This document shows positions 34,763-45,816 of a stretch of DNA of 64,000 nucleotides, piece after piece. Source of the stretch: Meloidogyne chitwoodi (Eukaryota; Nematoda; Chromadorea; Rhabditida; Meloidogynidae); contig JACZZP010000009.1 in assembly GCA_015183035.1 (NCBI GenBank), forward strand, positions 1,612,001-1,676,000. Reading direction: 5' to 3'. The position numbers were made by a program, and so were the translations under genes. Position 1 is the first letter of the stretch. Each line of letters starts with the position of its first letter. The notes beneath the pieces are model-generated. The model did no database searches. It was not told where the DNA came from and saw only the letters and a list, made by a program, of their open reading frames with translations.

Positions 34763-37605
34763 ATGGGCACAGAGACTGACAAATATAGAAGAAACATTTT
34801 ACATCAAAATATTCGAGATTTACTAGATTCAAGTCTACCTGCACAAATATCCCAGCTAGAGGAAAGTACTAGCCGTCTAGAACACTTAGCAGCATATTGT
34901 GAGGCAAACTATCTTCAGGTTTTTACTATAACCTATCTATTTGTTTTAAACATCTTTTAATTTGTAGTCCCAAAATAAATCTGATGCATTATTTTCGACA
35001 AAACAATGCGCGCTCCAAAGTCTTGCCGGTGTAGCTTACATTGTTGGAGAGTTGTCTCGTTCTCTACAAAATTCTTTAGAGCTGGAACAAATAAATTTGT
35101 CTCAGAAGACTGGAGAAATTGAAAATATTTGCCAGGTTAAAAAAATTCTCTTTTAATAATTGAATTTTTTAGCTTATTGCAATCAGAAAAGAGAAAGCAG
35201 CACGACGTGAAATTGGCAAATTGACAACTGCTAAAAATATCACTCGCCAAGCAAAGATAGTCTATCCTTTAACAGAGGTTGGAAAGTTTTATTTTGTAAT
35301 TTTTGATTTATAAAATTAAGGAACCAACTCCTCGTTATCAACGGACTGCGATAGATTTTTCTATTTTAGACTGTGTAGGACATGGTAGACGCGCTCATTT
35401 ACAAAACAATGACTATGGAAGTATTGGGCATTCTTTAGGCGTTATGAATGCATATGCCGCATTTACAGGTCATGTTTCAGTGGATAGGTCTGAATCAATA
35501 ACGTCAGCCGAAAGGACTGATTGTGGTGGTTTTGGTGGCCTCGGACAGCAGCAACGATTACATCCTATTTATGACTATTATTCTCGCTCGGGTAACTATG
35601 GAACGGTAAATTTTTTCTAATATTTTAAAATAATAACATTTTTGCTTGTTTGCTATTAGGAATTTTTTTATACATATTGTAAGAATAATGATAGGTACTT
35701 GTCGGTTATCCCTACGCACTTTTGCGGACTTTTTTTTGCGGACAAAATTTATTAATATATAAAAAGACAAGAATAAATAAAAAAGTACATTTTATTTTAT
35801 TCTATTTTAAATTTTATTTTTTTAATTTGATATTTTATTTAGTTTCAGTCTATTATTTTGATTTTATTATTCTATTTACTTTATAATGAAAATTTGGGAT
35901 TTGCCAACAACTGAAAAAGATGCCATCGAATTTTACAAGATCGTGTCTTCTACACAAAACTTGAATTTGTCGCAACGGACATGAAATGAAGCTTTATCAC
36001 GTACAACGTCTAGTTTGGGAATGTAGATGTCGTCAACAACAAGGTGATCGCGTGGCAACTGGTTCATTTATTTGGAGGAAAATGATTGGTGATGGAGACG
36101 TTTTTGAAGAAATTATACTTGCTTGGGGGAAATATTGGGCATTGGATTGATTTTTTATTGTAGTTGTTTTATATAAATAAATAAATTTTGTCCGCAAAAA
36201 AAAGTCCGCAAAAGTGCGTAGGGATAACCGACAAGTACCTAATGATATTCCAAATCTTGGTAATAGTTAGGTTTATATACCCCATTTTTTATTTTTCCCT
36301 ATTTTTCCTTATTTTCCCTTGAGCAATCATCAATCGCATTTTTTTTATCTTTTTGAACGTTTAAAATGAGAATGGGTTATAGGAAAAAGTTATTTTCTAA
36401 TATATTAAAAAATATGGACCAACTTAAAAATTTCAATTATTGATCTTTCTGAAAAATTGAAATTGAGCGACAATGAATTTGATGCTTGGCTAGTGCAAAT
36501 AGGCTTACTTCATGGAAAGCGTACCTGTGTGATATTTCTAATGTATTTTATAATTTTTGGAATCATGTTTCCATATTTTATTCATGTGAGAAAACTGAAT
36601 AAAAGTTAAACATTTACTGGTTATTCTCATTTAAACAGATTAAAAAAGGCCTCAAGGGAAAATAAGGAAAAATAGGGAAAAATAAAAAATGGGGTATATA
36701 AACCTAACTATTACCCAAATCTTTAGCTAACTCGTCCAATTTTCTCTGCATTAGATGGTGACACGATTCTTGGACAAAAATATCAGGTTCAATTTACTTA
36801 TTTTCAACAACATTTAAGTTCTCTTCATAATCAGAATTGTTACCATTCCTCAATGCTTCATCCATCTATAAATGTTGTTAATCAACAACAGATATATGAG
36901 GATGGTCAGCATGTACGTTATGCGTCAACGATTGGATTGGACGAAGAGACACGGCGGCAGACAATAGGAACAACAAATTGCTATAATATGAATGAAAATA
37001 ATGGTAATTATGGAACATTAAAACTGCAGAAAATGGCTATACCTATTCAAGGCACCGTATGCCATCGTGGAATGGAGGTTTTTAGAATTTTTAGCATTCT
37101 AAAAATTACAAAATATTCTTTTCAGTCTAATGTGCCCGGTGAAATTGAACTAAATAAATCCGATTATTCAGGTTTTTATTGCGAAATATTCGAAATTTCT
37201 GTTTTTTAAAGATGATGCTCTTCCTCTTCCGCCTCCTTTATTGTTGAATGCTGTAAATCCAAAAGATGAACAAAATAACCAACGATTTGGCACTGATCAT
37301 GATGATAGTTTTCCATTTCCCCCATCCACAATGGTTGAACAACAATCGATTAATTGCATGGATGTTGTACCTCATCAATATATCGAAAAAGGTTTGATTA
37401 AATATTTTATTGTTAGTGTTAAACAAATTTTAATATAGCATTTGTGCTCTATGATTATGAGTCAAGGAACGCTGATGAATTACGTCTTTATCAGGGAGCG
37501 ACGGTATATGTGTTGAAGAAAAATGAAGATGGATGGTTCGAAGGAGTGATGGATGGAATTACTGGACTTTTTCCAGGGAATTATGTTCAGACGTTACAAA
37601 ATTGA
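34763..37605 (+). CDS. abi-1: Abl interactor (ABI), WAVE regulatory complex subunit
   Basis: Scaffold of the WAVE complex that drives Arp2/3 actin branching. N terminus (start 34763, MGTETDKYRRNILHQNIRD) has the ABI coiled coil (QLEESTSRLEHLAAYCEANY, SLQNSLELEQINLSQKTGEIENICQ) and then the homeo-domain homologous region (RKEKAARREIGKLTTAKNIT). A Ser/Gly/Gln-rich disordered centre follows. The end is a C-terminal SH3 domain: AFVLYDYESRNADELRLYQGA, VLKKNEDGWFEGVMDG, GLFPGNYVQTLQN. About ten exons. The intron between 35608 and 36727 contains two foldback elements back to back. The 3' splice site CTTTAG at 36721-36726 overlaps the target duplication of the second one. Confidence 0.9.
35694..36239. 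mobile_element. TIR element family E in the ABI intron, with transposase relic
   Basis: 546 bp; terminal inverted repeats of about 60 bp beginning GGTACTTGTCGGTTATCCCT and including TTTGCGGACTTTTTTTTGCGG. Identical 8-bp duplication TAATGATA flanks it (35686-35693, 36240-36247). The interior at about 35885-36150 is less AT-rich. With frameshifts, it encodes peptides such as MKIWDLPTTEKDA, VWECRCRQQQGDRVATGSFI and DVFEEIILAWGKYW. The W-x-C...G-x-R-x-x-T/G-x-F spacing resembles the N-terminal part of ISXO2/IS1016-type (Merlin) transposases. Degenerate and non-functional. Confidence 0.8.
36259..36715. mobile_element. TIR element family F in the ABI intron, with possible transposase relic
   Basis: 457 bp; terminal inverted repeats about 80 bp long beginning GGTAATAGTTAGGTTTATAT and running through TTTTTCCCTATTTTTCCTTA, nearly perfect. 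Identical 8-bp duplication CAAATCTT flanks it (36251-36258, 36716-36723). Only 11 bp separate it from the previous element's right end once the TSDs are included. Interior codons near 36470-36530 read LSDNEFDAWLVQIGLLHGKR, reminiscent of the extreme N terminus of nematode ISXO2-like transposases. Non-autonomous. Confidence 0.85.
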
Positions 37606-38097
37606 ATTTTAGATTTTCGTAAAAGATAACATACTTAATTTATTGAAATAAACTACATTTCTATGCCTTTATTTGCCTGAAATTCTTAACCTTTATAATT
37701 TTTAAAAATTTATCAATATTTGTTTTTATTAATATTAACGAATGGAATTAATGTTTCTAACCAACTTTGGTGGAGTTTTCGACAGTGAACTATTTCTCGT
37801 TTTCTAACTGTCTGCCTAAATCCGGATACTATGAAATTTCTTCCGGTTTTTTGTTACAAGAAATCCGGATATATTTATTATAATAAGCGGAAAATGATGA
37901 TATGCATGTAAGTTTAGTAAATTGCTCTCATTGACGAAATGTTCTATTGGCAAATTGTTTAGTCATTTTTTTTATTTGAAAGGTTTCATCTGCGTCTATT
38001 TCAATTTTAGAAATTTACATATATGAGTATATTTAAACTTGAAATTTAGTTTTTTTGATAATAGAATATTTGATCGTCAATTAAAAAGTTCGTTGAA
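37606..38097. other. Spacer between ABI and the IQ-motif gene
   Basis: About 490 bp between two plus-strand genes; holds the ABI 3' UTR and the promoter of the next gene. Small direct echoes of TCCGGAT(A/T) (about 37823 and 37864) are present; nothing else supported. Confidence 0.4.
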
Positions 38098-40019
38098 ATG
38101 GAGAATATCGAATTGAATTATGTCTTACGTCCTTTTATGCATTCTTCTCGTACAAAACTAATTTACATTCTTAATATGCACAACAAATTAGAACAACACT
38201 GGTTAAGATTAAAGTGCATTTTAGAACAGGTATTATTTTCTAGTTTTTTTATATTTATTAATTAAATAGAACTACCTTGCCAGTTCGGAAGAAATTGTAG
38301 ACTTTAAAAATGAAAAACCCAAATGTGTGTCAACAATTTTGGAAAAAAATAAAGCTGCGAGCACTATTCAGGTTATTTTCATAAGTTTGTGGTCAAGTGA
38401 CTTTTCAGTTAACCTCTATTTCCTAATAATTTTCCATTATCCCTGATTGGTCAAGGAATGAGAAAGTACCTTATTTTAGAATTTATTAAAAATGAATTCT
38501 AGATAATTTGTATAATTATAAAGTGGTATCTTCTTAATTGGATTTTTCCTTTTAATGGAAATTTTTAAATTGATCAAGAGAAAATTAGATATGTAATGTT
38601 TCTAACAATAAGAGTATTTTTTAAATGTTTCAATATATTTCGCTATTTTTTAAATCTTGACCTTATTGTTAGGCATGGTGGCGTGGTCTTTGTTATCGTA
38701 GATCAATGTTGCAAGAGCATAAAGACAAACTTAAAAGTTGTGTTCTAAAACTTAGAGATACACCATGTAGTGAAGAAAATCCAAAAGAGGAGCGTTGTGA
38801 ACCATTGAACCAACGAATTCTCCGTTACTTAAAGGGGCTTCTTTCTACAGTGCTTACTGAACGGAAAGTTATGGCTTTGCGTTTAAGTATGATCTTTAGA
38901 AATATCAAAAATAACAAAAAATTTAAGATCGTGTAGCTGACAGTTCACATGTTGCCATGGAATGTATGCTGAAAAATAAAGCTATATTAACTATTCTCGA
39001 ATGTATATCGGATATGAATAGAAGTGTTGCTCATCTTTATGTGATTCGGCCTTTATGCACGCTTCTGGTTAAACTTCTTTCGGTAATATTATTAAATGGA
39101 AATTTAGGCAATCCTTAACAATTGGGGCGCCACCCCAAATAATCGCATTGGCATAGTAAAAACATGTTTTTAGGAGTTATCGAGTACGTTGTTGTAACTA
39201 TTGAATAGCAGATTCTTTTGTATTAATAAGCTGAGTGATTTGGAAAATATCCATGATAAAATCTGTGATTTTTAAAGAGTGATAAAATGATAAGGATTAG
39301 TGATAAGATTAGATTCGTAACCAGCGCCTTCGATAACCTCTAAAAACATGTTTTTACTATGCCAATGCGATTATTTGGGGTGGCACCCCAATTGTTAATG
39401 ATTGCCGAATAAAAGAATTTTAAGTATAAACCTTTCGTCAACCCTTTTGTAAATGAGTGCCTGGATGAACTTCTTTCTAATGCAATCCATCAAATTCACA
39501 ATAATTATAATGATGTTAGCATTGTACTGGATCAAATAAATATAATTAAAGAATTATCTTTCTATTCTGGATTTGCTGTGAAGGTAATTTTTAAGCGAAA
39601 ATAATTTTAAAATATTTCAATTTTTTCCGCACTGTCGTTACACCACCCGAATTGGGAATGGCTTATTCTCTAAATTTATTAGAAAAGTAAAAATAGCCAA
39701 ATTGTTACCTATTTGTCAAAATTTCAAACCTTTTCTGATTTTTGACCTATTTTGACAAACTTGCCGATTTAATTCCAATCGATACAGCTCGTCAGCTGTA
39801 TCGAATAAAGGATAAAAAATAATTTTTATAATATTTACAGTTCTTTCCTTTATGATCTCCCTTCACTTTTTTTAGATGAAAATGCTTAATTTCGATTGGT
39901 TTATGCAGAAATATAAACAAAATTTTGCAAAATTGAAGCAAAATGATCCACGTTTTAAACCATTTCGCTTTCTTTGTAATGTACAGAGGAGTTTACAGAA
40001 TGTTGTTATAGAGAAATGA
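38098..40019 (+). CDS. Short IQ-motif protein, possibly an ASPM-like C-terminal homologue
   Basis: Start 38098 (MENIELNYVLRPFMHSS), stop 40017-40019; roughly 300 residues in about seven exons. One clear IQ calmodulin-binding motif spans an exon join: AASTIQ + AWWRGLCYRRSM. Downstream helices include LNQRILRYLKGLLSTVLTER, ILTILECISDMNRSVAHLYV, IRPLCTLLVKLLS and VLDQINIIKELSFYSG, and then DWFMQKYKQNF near the end. The NRSV...VIR...LL pattern and alpha-helical repeats recall the armadillo-like C-terminal region of ASPM (spindle-pole, calmodulin-binding), but the calponin-homology part and long IQ array are absent. Assignment is tentative. The intron at 39083-39440 carries a family A foldback element. 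Confidence 0.55.
39107..39406. mobile_element. Foldback/MITE element, family A copy 2, in an intron
   Basis: 300 bp, ends GGCAATC(C/A)TTAACAATTGGGG(C/T)G; shares TIR sequence and interior (AATAGCAGATTCTTTTGTAT, GGAAAATATCCATGATAAAA) with 4279-4694 in the opposite orientation, and lacks about 110 bp relative to it. The target duplication is degraded (GAAATTTA versus GAATAAAA), which suggests an older insertion. Confidence 0.85.
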
Positions 40020-40790
40020 TTGGCCACGTGAATTTTATTATGAGAATAGGTGTATGAAAAATATCAAACTCACTCTTTTATACCTTTATTTTCAAAGGAT
40101 TTAATTCCTTTTTTCTGATACCTATTTGAATATGCCACATTAATTATTCTTATTTTTTCTTTCATTATAGCCTTTTATCTTTTCTGCATGGATAAATATA
40201 AAATTTTAGGTTTTTGGATTATTTTGTTTTGCATTTTGTTAATTTCTTTATTTACTTTTACAAATTTTTAATCCTAAGGATTTATTAATTAATATATCCT
40301 CTAAACTTTTAAATTAAATTTTTAAAAAGCCAAAAAATTGGTAAATTTACATGTAATTCATAGACATGAATTATGAATATAAGAAATAGTTTAAAGAGGG
40401 TAGGATGTTGCCTACTAAAAAATCAATTCATAAAATATTTGTTAGAAACGTTTATTAATATACATATAAAAACAAGGCGTTTCGCGCTAAAAAAATTAAG
40501 GCTCCTTTTAAATTATTGGGAGAGGGCTGGAAGTTCGACATGTTGCTGGATACTTTTGGGTGCGCATCTGGGAAAAATAAGGATTTTTTTGTGCGGGGGT
40601 TCCTTCACGCCGAAACAGCCCCCGCTCCGGGTCTATCTCGGGAACGGGGGCAGATAGCGGAAAACTTCTGCTTGGAGGGCACTCCGCCATGTTTAATAGA
40701 TGTCGATTAAAAAAAAATTTTTTGAAAAAAATCGATTTTAAGGGGCGTTTTGCCGTTGTAACCCTTTTTAAATGCTGGCATTTTGTCCAA
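40020..40790. other. Transition into a GC-richer repeat block
   Basis: 40020-40490 is AT-rich non-coding DNA (3' flank of the IQ gene). From about 40500 GC rises sharply, with GC clusters such as GCCCCCGCTCCGGGTCTATC and GGGAACGGGGGCAGATAGCG near 40620-40660. Short overlapping open frames on both strands lack any domain. Looks like derived repeat DNA, not a gene. Confidence 0.45.
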
Positions 40791-40839
40791 TGATATGCTT
40801 AGTGACGAAATATTGCAAATGCAATTAAGAGAACGGGGG

Positions 40840-41200
40840 GATATAGGGGAAAATGTTTGGGAGGGATAATGTGTAATCGGATATGGGGAATTTTTTGGGA
40901 CAGGCTATTTTGGTGCCGAGCTTGAGTGTGGCGCTGAAATGGCCGAATGCGATATAATTTAAAAATATTTAGGATTTATTGGGTGGGATAATGGGTAAAC
41001 AGTTGTGGGGAGTTCAATCGACAAGGTCATTTTGGTGCCAGACTTGAATGTGGCACTGAAATGGATGTTTGAATTACAATTAAAAATAAGTCGGAATTGT
41101 CCGGGGATAATGGGTAATCGGCTATGTGGAATTCATTGAGCAATGTTATTTTGGTGCCGAACTTGAGTATCGCACTGAAATGGCCGATTGAATATTTAAA
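40840..41200. repeat. Three diverged tandem copies of a ~120-bp unit
   Basis: The phrase TTTTGGTGCC(G/A)A/GACTTGA(G/A)T..(G/C)(G/A)C(G/A)CTGAAATGG recurs at 40911, 41033 and 41152 (periods 122 and 119). Each is preceded by GGGATAATG(G/T)GTAA and a GTGG(G/A)(G/A)TTCA-like stretch. Copies are clearly diverged. Adjacent to, but different from, the hairpin satellite downstream. Confidence 0.8.
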
Positions 41201-41209
41201 TTGCTTTTT

Positions 41210-42140
41210 TGAGTGCGAAAGTGAAGTCGGGAGTTTTGGGTGCAGTTGAGGCATTTGTAGCCATAAGTTAGGCTACAAAAAGTCTGGGAGCTACTTTAGT
41301 CTGGGATGAGTGATTGGGGTGATTTGAGTCAAAAAGTGGTGGTCACATGAGTCAATTTTTGAAATTGGAGAGCAAAACCCGATTTTACTAGCCCACGTTG
41401 TAAAGCATGTTCTAGAGGTCCGAAAAACATAAGAATTGTTGGGGGTCCACTTGAGTCTCAGTGAGTTAGAGTCCGAAAAGTGATTCGGACTCTGACGGTT
41501 TTTTGACCGTAACTTTTGCGAAAAATTTTTAAAAAATTTTCTGATTTCGGATTCGTTTTCAGAGAGTGTTTTTACTCTATATAAGACATTTTTACGAAAA
41601 AAAAATTTTCAAAATTTTTCAATAGGGGTACCCCTTTTGGAATATTTTTCATAATTTTCAATCGACCTTAACTTTTCGAGTTTTGGTCGGATTGAAATGA
41701 AACAAAGGTTATTAAATAAAGCAAAAAATTAGTTATTTTATGAGTGAAAATTTTTTTTAAAATGTTACATTTAGGGGTACTTAGGGTCAAAAATCTGAAA
41801 ATTCGAAAATGTTCGATTTTTCGAAAAATTTTCGGTATTTTTTCCATGGGTCTGGATTTAAAGTATTTTTATTATATTAAGCAAAATTTTTGGAACCTTT
41901 TAAGGTTTTAAAATATTCAAAAAAGGTTAATTTTCAAAAAGTTATGATTTTTTGAAAATTTGGGCATAAAATCCCATCAAAATTTTGAGAGCCAAAATGG
42001 CCTACTACAAAATTAAATTATGGGGGCCAAATTATATATCATTTGAAAGCTCTTGACGAGAGGAATTCAAAAATATTTTTTGTAAAATTTTTGGACCAAC
42101 TTTGACCAAGTTGCGGTGGGTTAAAGTTTCGGTTGATGTG
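41210..42140. other. Non-coding flank of the satellite array
   Basis: No coding signal. Contains a small hairpin at about 41467-41490 (AGAGTCCGAA...TTCGGACTCT) and long strings of TTTTC/GAAAA words. Likely part of the same repeat-rich block; function unknown. Confidence 0.4.
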
Positions 42141-42148
42141 GTTCACTG

Positions 42149-45100
42149 GGCGTTCGAGGGCCGAAGGCCCTCAAACGCCGGAGGGTTGCACCACCACTTT
42201 GGCAACACCACGACTTTTAACCCACCACAAAATTTCCAAACTTAGCGGGGCGTTTGAGGGCCGAAGGCTCTCAAACGCCGGAGGGTTGCACCACCACTTT
42301 GGCACCCGCCACGCTTTTAACCCACCACAACTTTCCAAACTTTAGCGGGGCGTTTGAGGGCCGAAGGCCCTCAAACGCCGGAGGGTTGCACTACCACTTT
42401 GGCACCCACCACGACTTTAAACCCACCACAACGTTTCAAACTTTAGCGGGACGTTTGAGGGCCGAAGGCCCTCAAACGCCGGAGGGTTGCACCACCACTT
42501 TGGCACCCACCACAACTTTTAACCCACCACAAAATTTCCAAACTTTAGCGGGGCGTTTGAGGGCCGAAGGCCCTCAAACGCCGGAGGGTTGCACAACCAC
42601 TTTGGCACCCAACACGACTTTTAACCCACCACAACGTTCCAAACTTTAGCGGGGCGTTTGAGGGCCGAAGGCCCTCAAACGCCGGAGGGTTGCACCACCA
42701 CTTTGGCACCTACCACGACTTTTAACACACCACAAAATTTCCAAACTTTAGCGGGGCGTTTGAGGGCCGAAGGCCCTCAAACGCCGGAGGGTTGCACAAC
42801 CACTTTGGCACCCACCACGACTTTTAACCCACCACAAAATTTCCAAACTTTAGCGGGGCGTTTGAGGGCCGAAGGCCCTCAAACGCCGGAGGGTTGCACC
42901 ACCACTTTGGCACCCACCACGACTTTTAACCCACCACAAAATTTCCAAACTTTAGCGGGGCGTTTGAGGGCCTTCGGCCCTCAAACGCCGGAGGGTTGCA
43001 CCACCACTTTGGCACCCACCACAACTTTTAACCCACCACAAAATTTCCAAACTTTAGCGGGGCGTTTGAGGGCCGAAGGCCCTCAAACGCCGGAGGGTTG
43101 CACAACCACTTTGGCACCCAACACGACTTTTAACCCACCACAACGTTCCAAACTTTAGCGGGGCGTTTGAGGGCCGAAGGCCCTCAAACGCCGGAGGGTT
43201 GCACCACCACTTTGGCACCTACCACGACTTTAAACCCACCACAACGTTCCAAACTTTAGCGGGGCATTTGAGGGCCGAAGGCCCTCAAACGCCGGAGGGT
43301 TGCACAACCACTTTGGCACCCACCACGACTTTAAACCCACCACAACGTTTCAAACTTTAGCGGGACGTTTGAGGGCCGAAGGCCCTCAAACGCCGGAGGG
43401 TTGCACCACCACTTTGGCACCCACCACAACTTTTAACCCACCACAAAATTTCCAAACTTTAGCGGGGCGTTTGAGGGCCGAAGGCCCTCAAACGCCGGAG
43501 GGTTGCACAACCACTTTGGCACCCAACACGACTTTTAACCCACCACAACGTTCCAAACTTTAGCGGGGCGTTTGAGGGCCGAAGGCCCTCAAACGCCGGA
43601 GGGTTGCACCACCACTTTGGCACCTACCACGACTTTTAACACACCACAAAATTTCCAAACTTTAGCGGGGCGTTTGAGGGCCGAAGGCCCTCAAACGCCG
43701 GAGGGTTGCACAACCACTTTGGCACCCACCACGACTTTTAACCCACCACAAAATTTCCAAACTTTAGCGGGGCGTTTGAGGGCCGAAGGCCCTCAAACGC
43801 CGGAGGGTTGCACCACCACTTTGGCACCCACCACGACTTTTAACCCACCACAAAATTTCCAAACTTTAGCGGGGCGTTTGAGGGCCGAAGGCCCTCAAAC
43901 GCCGGAGGGTTGCACCACCACTTTGGCACCCACCACAACTTTTAACCCACCACAAAATTTCCAAACTTTAGCGGGGCGTTTGAGGGCCGAAGGCCCTCAA
44001 ACGCCGTAGGGTTGCACAACCACTTTGGCACCCAACACGACTTTTAACCCACCACAACGTTCCAAACTTTAGCGGGGCGTTTGAGGGCCGAAGGCCCTCA
44101 AACGCCGGAGGGTTGCACCACCACTTTGGCACCTACCACGACTTTTAACACACCACAAAATTTCCAAACTTTAGCGGGGCGTTTGAGGGCCGAAGGCCCT
44201 CAAACGCCGGAGGGTTGCACAACCACTTTGGCACCCACCACGACTTTTAACCCACCACAAAATTTCCAAACTTTAGCGGGGCGTTTGAGGGCCGAAGGCC
44301 CTCAAACGCCGGAGGGTTGCACAACCACTTTGGCACCCACCACGACTTTTAACCCACCACAAAATTTCCAATCTTTAGCGGGGCGTTTGAGGGCCGAAGG
44401 CCCTCAAACGCCGGAGGGTTGCACCACCACTTTGGCGCCCACCACGACTTTAAACCCACCACAACTTTCCAAACTTTAGCGGGGCGTTTGAGGGCCGAAG
44501 GCCCTCAAACGCCGGAGGGTTGCACCACCACTTTGGCACCCACCACGACTTTTAACCCACCACAACGTTCCAAACTTTAGCGGGGCGTTTGAGGGCCGAA
44601 GGCCCTCAAACGCCGGAGGGTTGCACCACCACTTTGGCACCCACCACGACTTTAAACCCACCACAACGTTCCAAACTTTAGCGGGGCGTTTGAGGGCCGA
44701 AGGCCCTCAAACGCCGGAGGGTTGCACCACCACTTTGGCACCTACCACGACTTTTAACACACCACAAAATTTCCAAACTTTAGCGGGGCGTTTGAGGGCC
44801 GAAGGCCCTCAAACGCCGGAGGGTTGCACAACCACTTTGGCACCCAACACGACTTTTAACCCACCACAACGTTCCAAACTTTAGCGGGGCGTTTGAGGGC
44901 CGAAGGCCCTCAAACGCCGGAGGGTTGCACCACCACTTTGGCACCTACCACGACTTTTAACACACCACAAAATTTCCAAACTTTAGCGGGGCGTTTGAGG
45001 GCCGAAGGCCCTCAAACGCCGGAGGGTTGCACCACCACTTTGGCACCCACCACGACTTTTAACCCACCACAACGTTCCAAACTTTAGCGGGGCGTTTGAG

Positions 45101-45480
45101 GGCCGAAGGCCCTCAAACGCCGGAGGGTTGCACCACCACTTTGGCACCCACCACGACTTTAAACCCACCACAACTTTCCAAACTTTAGCGGGGCGTTTGA
45201 GGGCCGAAGGCCCTCAAACGCCGGAGGGTTGCACAACCACTTTGGCACCCACCACGACTTTTAACCCACCACAACGTTCCAAACTTTAGCGGGGCGTTTG
45301 AGGGCCGAAGGCCCTCAAACGCCGGAGGGTTGCACCACCACTTTGGCACCTACCACGACTTTTAACACACCACAAAATTTCCAAACTTTAGCGGGGCGTT
45401 TGAGGGCCGAAGGCCCTCAAACGCCGGAGGGTTGCACCACCACTTTGGCACCCACCACGACTTTTAACCCACCACCACTT
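42149..45480. repeat. Hairpin satellite: ~33 tandem copies of a 100-102-bp unit
   Basis: Each unit contains a perfect palindrome GGCGTTTGAGGGCC-GAA-GGCCCTCAAACGCC (14-bp stem, 3-nt loop), then GGAGGGTTGCACCACCACTT, GGCACCCACCACGACTTTTA, ACCCACCACAA and (A)ATTTCCAAACTTTAGCGG. Palindromes run from 42149 to about 45425. Variants (CACAACC vs CACCACC, CCTACC vs CCCACC, AACACACC vs AACCCACC, ACGTTCC vs AAATTTCC) recur in the same order, giving higher-order structure. For example, the AACACACC variant appears near 42726, 43640, 44149, 44756, 44961 and 45366, spacings that are multiples of about 101.5. Much GC-richer than surrounding DNA. 102-bp units keep a frame open locally, but mixed 100/101-bp units break it. 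Confidence 0.95.
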
Positions 45481-45816
45481 TTTCTCCCACCATTACTTCT
45501 AACCCACCACAACTTCACACCGCTCATGACGCACATATTCCAAGCAAAAATCCCTGCTAGGACCCTTTCAAAGCCGCAGGCTTTCAACGCCCAAAATATT
45601 TTCAATTCCCTCCTGCGCGTCTCAAAAAATATTTTTTTAATTTTCCCCATGTTATTAATTTTCCCATAATTTTATACACTGATCTGAGCATACTTCCGCT
45701 GGTTTTAGTAATAAAAATTTAAAACTGATAATAAAAAAATATATTTTATACAAAAATATGCATATACCTATATATTATATTATTCTTTTTATCTATTAGA
45801 ATAATTATTCCTTAAT
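45481..45816. promoter_or_regulatory. End of satellite block and upstream region of the transporter gene
   Basis: A degenerate satellite tail (CCACCACTTTTTCTCCCACC) gives way to AT-rich DNA at about 45600. The promoter of the nucleotide-sugar transporter must lie in the last few hundred bases; TATATATTATATTATTC precedes the ATG but is not diagnostic here. Confidence 0.4.

Noticed and set aside
40373..40710. Overlapping ORFs in the GC-rich block
   Set aside because: Three frames on both strands are open with no recognisable protein; behaves as repeat DNA.
42133..45669. Series of 60-166-codon ORFs with TPEGCTTTLAP-type repeats on both strands of the satellite
   Set aside because: They follow from 102-bp units keeping a frame open; mixed 100- and 101-bp units break the frame repeatedly, and no introns, signal peptide or domain exist.
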